A DNA stretch of 64,000 bases, taken from positions 1,351,168 through 1,415,167 of the forward strand of contig NZ_CP009528.1 in NCBI RefSeq assembly GCF_000970025.1, read 5' to 3'. Positions within the stretch are counted from its first letter, which is position 1, and every line of letters starts with the position of its first letter. Positions 56,091 to 64,000 of the stretch are shown one piece after another. The notes under the pieces are model-generated. The model had not been told where the DNA came from. It ran no database searches and saw nothing but the letters and a program-made list of their open reading frames with translations. The DNA is from Methanosarcina barkeri MS. Its GTDB lineage: Archaea; Halobacteriota; Methanosarcinia; Methanosarcinales; Methanosarcinaceae. Position numbers and translations under genes: made by a program.

Positions 56091-57092
56091 ATGATAAGAA
56101 AATCTGATTTAAGTTTGCACATAGGGATGACTATGCTGGTCCTGTGTGCGGCACTGATTCTGACAGCGTTACCGGCGGCTGCTAATTATACGGGAGACAA
56201 GAATCTTACCGAAAATTTCAGTGGAATAATTACAGGCGAGATGAACTACACTATAGGTGACAGCTACTATAGCCCCAAAATGTGGAGTAACGACGATTAT
56301 GTGTACACAACTACTATTTTAGAAGCCATACCGAATAACGCCGAGCCCGTTATAGCAAGGTTATATGTGTATTGGTCATGGAGTTTCAACGACACTGATC
56401 CTACTTCTACTAAGTATGACACAGGCGTTCCTTACCCTGAGATGAATGTAACCATTAATGGTGGTCAGCCTCTTGCGTTAGATGCTAGGTACAATGACAC
56501 CAAGGACTTTGATGGATATAATTATCCCGCCGGGACGTACTGCTATGATGTAATAGGCAACGTTACACCTGGTGGTGTTAAGTCCTATGTTGTGAATATA
56601 ACTAATTCATATAATGGTGAGTATAATCAGTCATTCAATATTGCGGGTGTGGGGCTTTTAACACTCTACAACTATACATCTTCAGAAAAAGAATACCGGA
56701 TTGCAGAAGGACACGACATGTTGTATGACAAATACAATACCAGCACCAGTTCCTGGGAGAATGGAATACCACCAACTATGGCCACTAGTTATGCATTTTT
56801 AACTGACTTGACCGAAAATGAAAATAATGGAACTCTGACTACTGTCGTTCCATTTGCAGGTACAAACCCACCCGGAGGTACAGCATACAACGTGTTATTC
56901 TTTAATGATCAAGAGTGGGTAGGATTATGGGATGGAATTCCAAGAGACAATAATTTTGCATATGAGACTGTAAACGTAACTGTTATAGGAGGCAACAATA
57001 CTGTCGGATTCCGAGATGGTGTGGACAACGCCACCCATACAACTGACCTTCAGATGGACCCAGCGAATGCGTTCCTGTTGCATCCATTATAA
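56091..57092 (+). CDS. Secreted single-domain DUF3344 protein
   Basis: A 333-residue protein. Signal peptide (about 12-31; MTMLVLCAALILTALPAAA), then a DUF3344 domain to the end (GIITGEMNYTIGDSYYSPKMW, YNIAGVGLLTLYN-like segment, EYRIAEGHDMLYDKYN, NTVGFRDGVDNATHTTDLQMDPANAFLLHPL). It has many N-glycosylation sequons and no C-terminal anchor. AAGGAG lies before the ATG. Its role is inferred as an S-layer-associated or released envelope protein. Confidence 0.85.
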   Translation: MIRKSDLSLHIGMTMLVLCAALILTALPAAANYTGDKNLTENFSGIITGEMNYTIGDSYYSPKMWSNDDYVYTTTILEAIPNNAEPVIARLYVYWSWSFNDTDPTSTKYDTGVPYPEMNVTINGGQPLALDARYNDTKDFDGYNYPAGTYCYDVIGNVTPGGVKSYVVNITNSYNGEYNQSFNIAGVGLLTLYNYTSSEKEYRIAEGHDMLYDKYNTSTSSWENGIPPTMATSYAFLTDLTENENNGTLTTVVPFAGTNPPGGTAYNVLFFNDQEWVGLWDGIPRDNNFAYETVNVTVIGGNNTVGFRDGVDNATHTTDLQMDPANAFLLHPL

Positions 57093-57406
57093 TCAACAGT
57101 CAAAGTATAATTTTTTAGTAAGAGACAGTCTTTAGCAATGAAATCTTTGCAGGCTACAATTATCAGGAGGTATAAAATAAAGCGATCTCAAATAGCACCA
57201 GAAAAACATGACCGTTACCCTCATTCTGCTTGAAAAAGTATGAATATCAGGAAATGTAAAAATGATAGTTGCTTTCAGGATGTAACTGCTTGAATAAAGC
57301 AGTACTTCCCATATATTTTTTGATTATTTGTAACTTAACTCCGCCATATAATAAAAACACCGAATAAGCAAGTTTGTATCTTTTCGGGGAAGAGTAAAGT
57401 TAGATC
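57093..57406. other. Intergenic region after the DUF3344 gene
   Basis: No gene seen. AGGAGG near 57167 is not followed by a frame of any length. Confidence 0.4.
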
Positions 57407-57596
57407 CATGCATCTTCGGTTAAGTGAGGAATCATGACAAATTGCGTCGATTTCCTCAACATTTGTCAAATATTATAATAAATTGTGAGGTGGAGCAGAG
57501 CATCGATTTCATGTAAATAGGCCAAAATTTAAAACCGGCTCCTAATGCAAAATCGATAGCTTTCAGGCAAAAAAATTTCTTAACCGATGACCAATG
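57407..57596 (+). mobile_element. MITE family B, 190-bp copy
   Basis: Imperfect terminal inverted repeats CATGCATCTTCGGTTAAG and CATTGGTCATCGGTTAAG. AAGTTAGATC occurs on each side (57397-57406 and 57597-57606), a 10-bp target duplication. No ORF. It matches the copy at 59103, in opposite orientation, with few differences. Confidence 0.88.
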
Positions 57597-57772
57597 AAGT
57601 TAGATCCACTTTCCTTACTTGAACACAAATCTAGAATTTATTTGCCTAATTGCCTAAAATTATCCTTTGTGGTATACGGTATTTTAAGCTATTGTCAGTT
57701 TGAGAAAATTAATGTCATTTTTTTTACATATGTTGAATAAGAAATAGCGATTACTCACTCTTCCTCTTCTAA

Positions 57773-57806
57773 GAACCATACGTAAAAGTTTCCCCTAATA
57801 CGGCTC
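57773..57806 (-). ncRNA. Group II intron domain V
   Basis: On the minus strand 34 nt fold as domain V: GAGCCGTA pairs with TATGGTTC, a 2-nt bulge (CG) follows, then a second helix capped by a GAAA tetraloop. The catalytic AGC triad is present. It is downstream of the decayed maturase, in the right order and orientation. Confidence 0.85.
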
Positions 57807-57846
57807 AAGCATTCTATAATTTTTTCGGTATCAAACAGCAGTTTTT

Positions 57847-58560
57847 TTAATCAAACGAATTGACCTTTCCTAAACTCAGTTTGTATTGGCGTTCACGGAA
57901 ATAATTCTTGTCAAAAACGGATTCATTTTCAGCTTTAAAGGAATATTGGTAATGTCTCAAATTTGCTGTAAATTTGAAGTCAAATTTTTGCGTACTATGG
58001 AGATAATTGATCTTCCGATATGGAATTTTCTACCCAACAACTTTGTAATATTTATGATTTTACAGAAAAATTGGCACACTGCCGAAATATTTCTACAGAT
58101 TCTGGTTTTTGGTAAAAGCAACAGACTGTTTCTTTCTGTTCTGAAGTTTCATCTTCGTGTAGCATTTCGCTTCCAGTATTTGTTGACAATCCAATCTTTG
58201 GACTTATTCGGATGTCTTCTTTTAGCCCATTTTCACAACAGTTCCCAAATTATGTGATCAAATTTCTGGAAAGTATCCGAAGAAACCACGGAATTATGGT
58301 AGTTAGACCAGCCTCTTATTATGGGATTTAGTTTGGCAATTAAGACTTCCTGAGACCATGCCATTCTTTCCGCTATGGTTTAACTGATTGTTTCAGTAAA
58401 TTTTTTAATGGATTTTTTGGAAGACTTGATCAGAAGAATTACTATTAAATGCACATTCTGGTAGAATTACTTCAACTGAAAGGGACAGATTGAAGCAATT
58501 CGCGAAGTAATTTATTGTCGTATTGTGAACGTCATAGTAGTATTGCCTCAAATGGAAAAG
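57847..58560 (-). pseudogene. Decayed group II intron maturase (X domain and C-terminus)
   Basis: Several frames together give the end of an intron-encoded protein: IKSSKKSIKKFTETIS, then LIAKLNPIIRGWSNYHNSVV, SSDTFQKFDHIIWELL, stop, KWAKRRHPNKSKDWIVNKYW, and after further shifts NPF..DKNYFRERQYKL and a stop at 57847. KLNPIIRGWxNYH is diagnostic of the maturase X domain. No reverse-transcriptase core (YADD) was found upstream, so the 5' part is deleted or beyond recognition. Confidence 0.85.
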
Positions 58561-59102
58561 GTAGCATAGTGATTCAATTATGGAAGTCGAAGCATTTGTT
58601 GAAAACATACTTTTTTATATCTGTAAAATGAATAGCTACAAAGATATACTATATGCTACTTATTTTTTTATTTATGTTATTTATTTCCTATATTAATAGA
58701 TATAGATGTTATTTTTTAGTAAAATTTATATATTCACAGTCTGTATATCTTTTTTAATAGGGGCGACCTGGGCTCCTATAGTTTAGGCACATTTACATAA
58801 CTCTACTAATTGTAATGTTCGATGATTACGATTTCAAAAATAAGCCTTTTAGTGCGTTTAAAGTTATACATAATTTAACATTTTAAAGATTTATGTGCTT
58901 AAATATGTGAAATTCCGGTAGTAACGGCGCTATGACAAGCAATTCCTTTACAGATGTGAATTTGTATAAAATATTTTTGTAAATGTTTTTGTATTTAATT
59001 TTGGTCTTAAAGTGGTGATATCAAAGAAAAAATATGACAAGCATAAATAAAAATGTGAATTTTTATCCGTTTAACTAACTCATTTAGAACATAATCTGAA
59101 TT
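58561..59102. other. AT-rich remainder of the decayed intron region
   Basis: No gene. It would hold the intron's 5' part if that part persists; I cannot recognise a 5' boundary. Confidence 0.4.
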
Positions 59103-59292
59103 CATTGGTCATCGGTTAAGGAATTTTCTTGCCTGAAAGCTATCGATTTTGCATTAGAAGCTGGCCTTAAATTTTGGCCTATTTACATGAAATCGATGCT
59201 CTGCTCCACCTCACAATTTATTATAATATTTGACAAATGTTGAGGAAATCGACGCAATTTATCACGATTCCTCACTTAACCGAAGACGTATG
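59103..59292 (-). mobile_element. MITE family B, 190-bp copy, inverted
   Basis: Same length and ends as the 57407 copy. AATCTGAATT flanks it on both sides (59093-59102 and 59293-59302), a 10-bp target duplication different from that of the other copy, so the two inserted independently. Confidence 0.88.
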
Positions 59293-59363
59293 AATCTGAA
59301 TTGAAATACTGTCTTATTATAAAGGGCAGCGAAGAGCCAGATTCCAATTACTGTCAAGCAGAA

Positions 59364-59392
59364 ACGACCTGATCGGGTCGTCCTTGTTTTTT
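59364..59392 (+). terminator. Terminator-like hairpin in the leader of the giant surface gene
   Basis: ACGACC (59364-59369) pairs with GGTCGT (59376-59381), followed by CCTTGTTTTTT. It lies only ~20 bases before the start codon, so it could be the terminator of upstream transcription or an attenuator of this gene. Confidence 0.45.
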
Positions 59393-59412
59393 AATTGATC
59401 AAAACAAAGGTG

Positions 59413-62400
59413 ATGAATATAACCCCCAAATACGCAAAATATCTACTTCCAATACTATTAATACTGCTTTTTGCCGGTACTGCCTCGGCTTTACCCACAG
59501 TAGTACACGACACGGTTCGAGGTGAGATGTATGTCTCATCCACTGCAAACTGGTATTCTAAATATACTACAAACAATTTTAACGTACCAAACGGTACCGT
59601 TGCTTTTGCACGATACTATGTAGGAATTTGGGGTTCCTCTGATGACCTCACGTATGCAAGAATATCCACTGCATTCAACGGGCATGCATTCCCAACAAAT
59701 CCATCATATTATTCCTCAGAAATGGGTGTAACATGGATACCCTATGATGTCACAGACTACCTGCGCCCAGGAGAAATAAATACCGCAACTATCAACTCTA
59801 AATTATGGGGTGACGGTAGACAGTACGGCACTACTCTTGTAGTCGTACTGGAAAACGAAAGTAAACCACAGATGGAATACTGGATTGCAGATGGTCTTGA
59901 CTGGATGCATGATGGTGACTATGTAGGATATGATGTTCCGAACTCTATCACATATTTCAATGGGACAGTAAATCTCTCTGACGTGCAGAGTGCCAGCCTG
60001 TTCTCAACTCACCTCACAGGATTCAATCACGAAGATCTGAATGGAAACTCTCTTTCAGATCCTGCCGATTCAACAAGTGGTGAATACTTCAACTATATCA
60101 GGTGGGACAATGTAAAGAACTCACTTGTGGCCGAGAACCAGACCGTAAACGTGGGACGAGGAAGCGACTCATACTGTTCTGCAGTCTTTCACGCTCTATC
60201 GATAATACACAAAAATAAACCCGATCTAGTTCCAGTAAACCTTACTCCTTCTTTTGTAACTGCCAACATCACAAATGCCATGACTGTAACCCTCAAAAAT
60301 CAAGGAAACAAAGATTCTTCAGCTTTTAATATATCGCTCTTCGTGGACGACAAGCTAGTTGATACGCAGCCTGTGGCCAGCCTGGGAAGCGGAGACAACA
60401 CAACCGTCGACTTAAACTGGACTCCTGATGGCAGTAAAGGTGCCTATTTGTTGACCGTGGTTGCAGATCCTGAGAATGAGATAGTCGAGTTGAATGAAAC
60501 TAATAATATGATCACAAAACTGGTCGGCATAGCTTCGGCAAACTCCCCGATAGCTGAGTTCAGCGCAGATAAGACTTCAGGTGATTCCCCGCTTACGGTC
60601 AACTTCACAGATCAGTCAACAAACTCTCCCCTATCGTGGGCCTGGGACTTCAACAATGATGGAACAGTGGACAGTAACGTGCAGAATCCTACCTACACAT
60701 ACAATGCCGCCGGCACTTATACAGTCAAACTCACAGTCACCAACGCCGGTGGGAGTGAGTCCGAGACGAAAACAGGGTATATTGTTGTTAATCCACTAGC
60801 TGCCAACTTCACGGCAATACCAATTTCCGGTAATGCTCCACTTACGGTCAACTTCACAGATCAATCCACAGGCACACCAACTGCATGGGCCTGGGATTTT
60901 GAGAATGACAGTACTGTAGACAGCACACAACAGAATCCTACCCATACATATTCAACCCCTGGCAACTATACTGTCAGCCTTACAGTTACGAACGTTGGTG
61001 GAAACAACTCCACTGTGAAAACAGACTACATAACAGCTTCATCAGTTATTCCAGTAGCTAATTTCAGTGCTAATAAAATTCATGGTATTTCCCCACTCAG
61101 TGTCACATTTACAGATCAGTCAACAAACACGCCTACTGAGTGGCTCTGGGACTTCGGGGACGGTAACACCTCAACAAGCCAAAATCCTACACACACCTAC
61201 ACCACTGTCGGAACATATACAGTCAAACTAGAAGCCACAAATCTTGCCGGAACTAGCAATATTACAAAAACAGGATACATAACAGTTTCGGCAGGAGTTA
61301 GTCCTGTGTGGACAAGGAATACCTCATGGGATATACCTGATATAGGGTCTCGTGCAGCTCCGTGTTTTGTCGATTTAGACGGTGATGGAGACTATGACTT
61401 GCTGATAGGTACAGGTAGTGGTATTACTTATGCATATGAAAATACAGGAACTACAAGCAGTCCAGCTTGGACGAAAAAATCAGAATGGGATGTACCTGAC
61501 GATGTGGGTAATTATGCTAAAGTGGCATCTGCTGATCTTGATAGCGATGGAGACTACGACTTGTTAATAGGTGAATATACAGGTAAAATATACGGCTATG
61601 AGAACACCGGGAATAAAAGCAGTCCTATGTGGACGAGGAATAACTCATGGGATAGTAAGGGTGGCTCGACTAGAGCATCTCCATGTTTAGCTGATCTTGA
61701 CGACGATGGAGACTTTGACTTGCTAGTAGGTTTCCATGATGGTATCACATATGGATATGAAAATATTGGAACTAAAAACAGTCCGACTTGGACAGTAAAA
61801 TCGGAATGGAACGGTCCTGCTACAGGATCTTCTTTTACAGGTCCCTACGCAACCGACTTAGACGGCGATGGAGATTACGACTTACTTATAGGTGAATCCG
61901 ATGGTATTTCACATGCCTACGAAAATATTGGGACTGCAAGTAGCCCAATATGGGAGGCAAAATCAGAATGGAACACACCTGATGTGGGAGATAATGCTGA
62001 ACCAGAAGTTGCCGATCTCGACAATGATGGAGATTACGACTTACTTATAGGTGCAAGTAACGGTATTTCATATGCCTACGAGAACACTGCAGTTTCAGTT
62101 GTAGCAAAGCCTGACCTCATCCTCACTGCGTTCACTCCAGAATCCAGCATTGCTGTGAATGCCCTCTGCACCATAGTTGCCACCGTTAACAATACCGGTA
62201 CAGAGAATGTAGATACCTTTAACGCGACCCTTTCTGTAAATGGCACTGTCGTAGATACGCAGTCTGTATCAGGCATCGCATCAGGCAGCAGCGCTTTAGT
62301 TAACTTCTCGTGGACACCGGAAGCAGCGGGTGACTATAACCTCACTGTAACTGCAGATCCAGAAAATAGGATCGCTGAATCGGACGAAACGAACAATGCG

Positions 62401-64000
62401 TTTACAGTACTTGTCACAGCTTCTTCAGCGTCGACAACCCTGGTTGCGAACTTCTCTGCTGACGTAACGAAAGGTACGATTCCTCTCAGTGTAAATTTCA
62501 CTGACCAGTCAACAGGTTCCCCAACATCCTGGTTCTGGGACTTTGGAGACGGTACCAACGCTACTGAGCAGAACGTTTCACACAAATATACATCAGCTGG
62601 TAACTATACTGTGAATCTTACAGTTGCAGATGCAGAAGGAAGAGATTCCAAGGTAAAGACTAACTATATTACTGTTTCTGAGTCCTCAATACCTGTAGAA
62701 CCAGCACCAATTGCCGCTTTTACTGCTGATGTAACAAGCGGTACTGCTTCTCTCACTGTCAACTTTACGGATCAGTCCACAGGTTCTCCAACTTCCTGGT
62801 TATGGGACTTTGGGGACAATTCGACTGCTACCGAGCAGAACGTTTCACACACGTACACATCAGCCGGTAACTATACCGTTAACCTTACGGTTTCCAACGC
62901 TGATGGAAGCGATTCTGAAGTAAAAACTGAGTACATTGTGGTAAGTGAATCACTTCCTGGAGCACCGGTTGCAGATTTTGCAGCAACACCTACTTCTGGC
63001 GATGCACCACTTACTGTTAACTTCACTGATGCTTCAACTGGCAATATTTCATCCTATGCATGGGACTTTGATAATGATGGAACTGTTGACAGTACTGAGC
63101 AGAATCCAGTCTATACGTATTCAACAATAGGTAACTATACTGTTAACCTTACTGTTGCCAATGTAGACGGTAACGATTCTGAAGTAAAAACTGATTACAT
63201 TGTAGTAAGTGAATCACTGCCTGGAGCACCGGTTGCAAACTTCACAGCCAATCGGACCAGTGGAACAGCTCCGCTTGACGTTCAGTTTACAGATGCATCA
63301 ACTGGAAATATCTCATCCTATGCATGGGACTTTGATAACGATGGCAATGTAGACAGTACTGAGCAGAACCCGATTCACACTTACACCGCAGCTTGGAACT
63401 ACACCGTCAATCTTACGGTCACAAATGAAGCCGGAAGCAACAGTACAGTAAAGACGGATTATATCACTGTAAGTTCAGCGAAAACTAACGATCTCACAAT
63501 CTCCGGAATCATAAACACTGTACCAAGCTCTGCAGTCTTTGCCAAGGAGGCAAACACTGTAAAGATAACCGATGTCAAGAACACCGGAACTGACACCCTT
63601 ACTAACATTTCGCTGGCTCTATATGCAAGCGACGTGTCCGATGGAACAGTTCCGGTAAACACGACAACAATTTCATCCCTTGCAGGCGGAGCTAAAACTA
63701 CTGTCTCTTTAATTGATCCCACAATCCGCAGCCTGGAAGGCGGCACCGTAACCTATACTGCAGTTGTCGACCCTGACAACCTTATTCCTGAAAATAACGA
63801 GGCAAACAACAATGCCAGTGTGGATAAGCCTGTCAAATACAATGGGTATAAAGGCAAACGCTATTGGGAAGGTGGAAGTGATATCACAACAAAAGAGACC
63901 TATGATCTCCAGGGTAACCTTCTGTACTCCACTCAACCTTCTTCTGCTTATAAGGGTGTAAAATGGACTGGCAGGACGGAAACCTGGACAGCAAGCGATC
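59413..64000 (+). CDS. Giant DUF3344/CARDB/PKD/VCBS surface protein (3' end outside window)
   Basis: Open from the ATG at 59413 to the last base: at least 1,529 codons. Order: signal peptide (1-26); DUF3344 (about 30-270); CARDB (about 275-375; DLVPVNLTPSFV); three PKD domains (about 376-625; WxWDFxxDG); five FG-GAP/VCBS-like repeats with DLDGDGDYDLLIG calcium-loop motifs (about 630-890); CARDB (about 897-1000); four PKD (about 1010-1355); CARDB; and the start of another DUF3344 module (YNGYKGKRYWEGGSD). The third and fourth of the late PKD domains are nearly identical, a recent internal duplication. Role: long extracellular stalk or adhesin. Confidence 0.92.
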   Translation, partial: MNITPKYAKYLLPILLILLFAGTASALPTVVHDTVRGEMYVSSTANWYSKYTTNNFNVPNGTVAFARYYVGIWGSSDDLTYARISTAFNGHAFPTNPSYYSSEMGVTWIPYDVTDYLRPGEINTATINSKLWGDGRQYGTTLVVVLENESKPQMEYWIADGLDWMHDGDYVGYDVPNSITYFNGTVNLSDVQSASLFSTHLTGFNHEDLNGNSLSDPADSTSGEYFNYIRWDNVKNSLVAENQTVNVGRGSDSYCSAVFHALSIIHKNKPDLVPVNLTPSFVTANITNAMTVTLKNQGNKDSSAFNISLFVDDKLVDTQPVASLGSGDNTTVDLNWTPDGSKGAYLLTVVADPENEIVELNETNNMITKLVGIASANSPIAEFSADKTSGDSPLTVNFTDQSTNSPLSWAWDFNNDGTVDSNVQNPTYTYNAAGTYTVKLTVTNAGGSESETKTGYIVVNPLAANFTAIPISGNAPLTVNFTDQSTGTPTAWAWDFENDSTVDSTQQNPTHTYSTPGNYTVSLTVTNVGGNNSTVKTDYITASSVIPVANFSANKIHGISPLSVTFTDQSTNTPTEWLWDFGDGNTSTSQNPTHTYTTVGTYTVKLEATNLAGTSNITKTGYITVSAGVSPVWTRNTSWDIPDIGSRAAPCFVDLDGDGDYDLLIGTGSGITYAYENTGTTSSPAWTKKSEWDVPDDVGNYAKVASADLDSDGDYDLLIGEYTGKIYGYENTGNKSSPMWTRNNSWDSKGGSTRASPCLADLDDDGDFDLLVGFHDGITYGYENIGTKNSPTWTVKSEWNGPATGSSFTGPYATDLDGDGDYDLLIGESDGISHAYENIGTASSPIWEAKSEWNTPDVGDNAEPEVADLDNDGDYDLLIGASNGISYAYENTAVSVVAKPDLILTAFTPESSIAVNALCTIVATVNNTGTENVDTFNATLSVNGTVVDTQSVSGIASGSSALVNFSWTPEAAGDYNLTVTADPENRIAESDETNNAFTVLVTASSASTTLVANFSADVTKGTIPLSVNFTDQSTGSPTSWFWDFGDGTNATEQNVSHKYTSAGNYTVNLTVADAEGRDSKVKTNYITVSESSIPVEPAPIAAFTADVTSGTASLTVNFTDQSTGSPTSWLWDFGDNSTATEQNVSHTYTSAGNYTVNLTVSNADGSDSEVKTEYIVVSESLPGAPVADFAATPTSGDAPLTVNFTDASTGNISSYAWDFDNDGTVDSTEQNPVYTYSTIGNYTVNLTVANVDGNDSEVKTDYIVVSESLPGAPVANFTANRTSGTAPLDVQFTDASTGNISSYAWDFDNDGNVDSTEQNPIHTYTAAWNYTVNLTVTNEAGSNSTVKTDYITVSSAKTNDLTISGIINTVPSSAVFAKEANTVKITDVKNTGTDTLTNISLALYASDVSDGTVPVNTTTISSLAGGAKTTVSLIDPTIRSLEGGTVTYTAVVDPDNLIPENNEANNNASVDKPVKYNGYKGKRYWEGGSDITTKETYDLQGNLLYSTQPSSAYKGVKWTGRTETWTASD

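Overview
The window looks like a chromosome segment of a Methanosarcina-type methanogenic archaeon. The evidence is AT-rich DNA with long intergenic gaps, archaeal TATA-like promoters, archaeal GatD, DUF2117 proteins known from methanogens, CODH-fold CooS and CooC proteins, and very large DUF3344/CARDB/PKD cell-surface proteins with a PGF-CTERM-like protein nearby. No rRNA, tRNA or CRISPR array was recognised.

Layout. 1-3700: end of a coiled-coil protein, a lipoprotein, a phasin-like protein, a small heat-shock protein, rubrerythrin and a small membrane protein. 3700-13250: copper handling (CopA, two CopZ, an HMA-like protein, a Met-rich membrane protein, a SHOCT protein). The copZ-HMA-copA cassette is present twice. 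In one copy the HMA gene is broken by a MITE; in the other, copA is reduced to a 36-codon stub. A cupin epimerase/flavin reductase pair and a CooC/HxlR divergent pair lie between the copies. 13650-19300: a structured-RNA candidate, a TauE permease, a UbiB-like kinase, a UbiE-like methyltransferase and two decayed genes. 19490-22540: argH and gatD. 23470-29780: a sodium/solute symporter with a small accessory protein, then three tandem LarA-type nickel racemases. 30365-32269: a CODH-fold CooS whose active-site ligands look like those of hybrid cluster protein. 32468-34709: a UPF0173 hydrolase and the first DUF2117 protein. 34948-38882: an AT-rich STAND-type NTPase gene split by a frameshift at A_AAA_AAT. 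39480-44040: membrane proteins, purine-rich minisatellites, a histidine-kinase remnant and a triple-hairpin RNA candidate. 44267-64000: a surface-protein region with four DUF3344 proteins, an FtsX/MacB-like permease, an Ig/multi-TM protein, a PGF-CTERM-like protein, a second DUF2117 protein, and a decayed group II intron between two inverted 190-bp MITEs. The last gene, more than 1,529 codons, runs off the window.

Genes that appear to work together: CopA with the CopZ and HMA chaperones (copper efflux), possibly with the Met-rich and SHOCT membrane proteins; rubrerythrin and possibly the HCP-like CooS in oxidative or nitrosative stress; the symporter with the LarA enzymes in uptake and stereo-conversion of a 2-hydroxy acid; and the DUF3344 proteins with the permease/Ig-membrane operon in building or exporting the cell envelope. 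Intergenic minisatellites with periods mostly of 13-20 bp are unusually common, and several start in the 3' end of the preceding gene.
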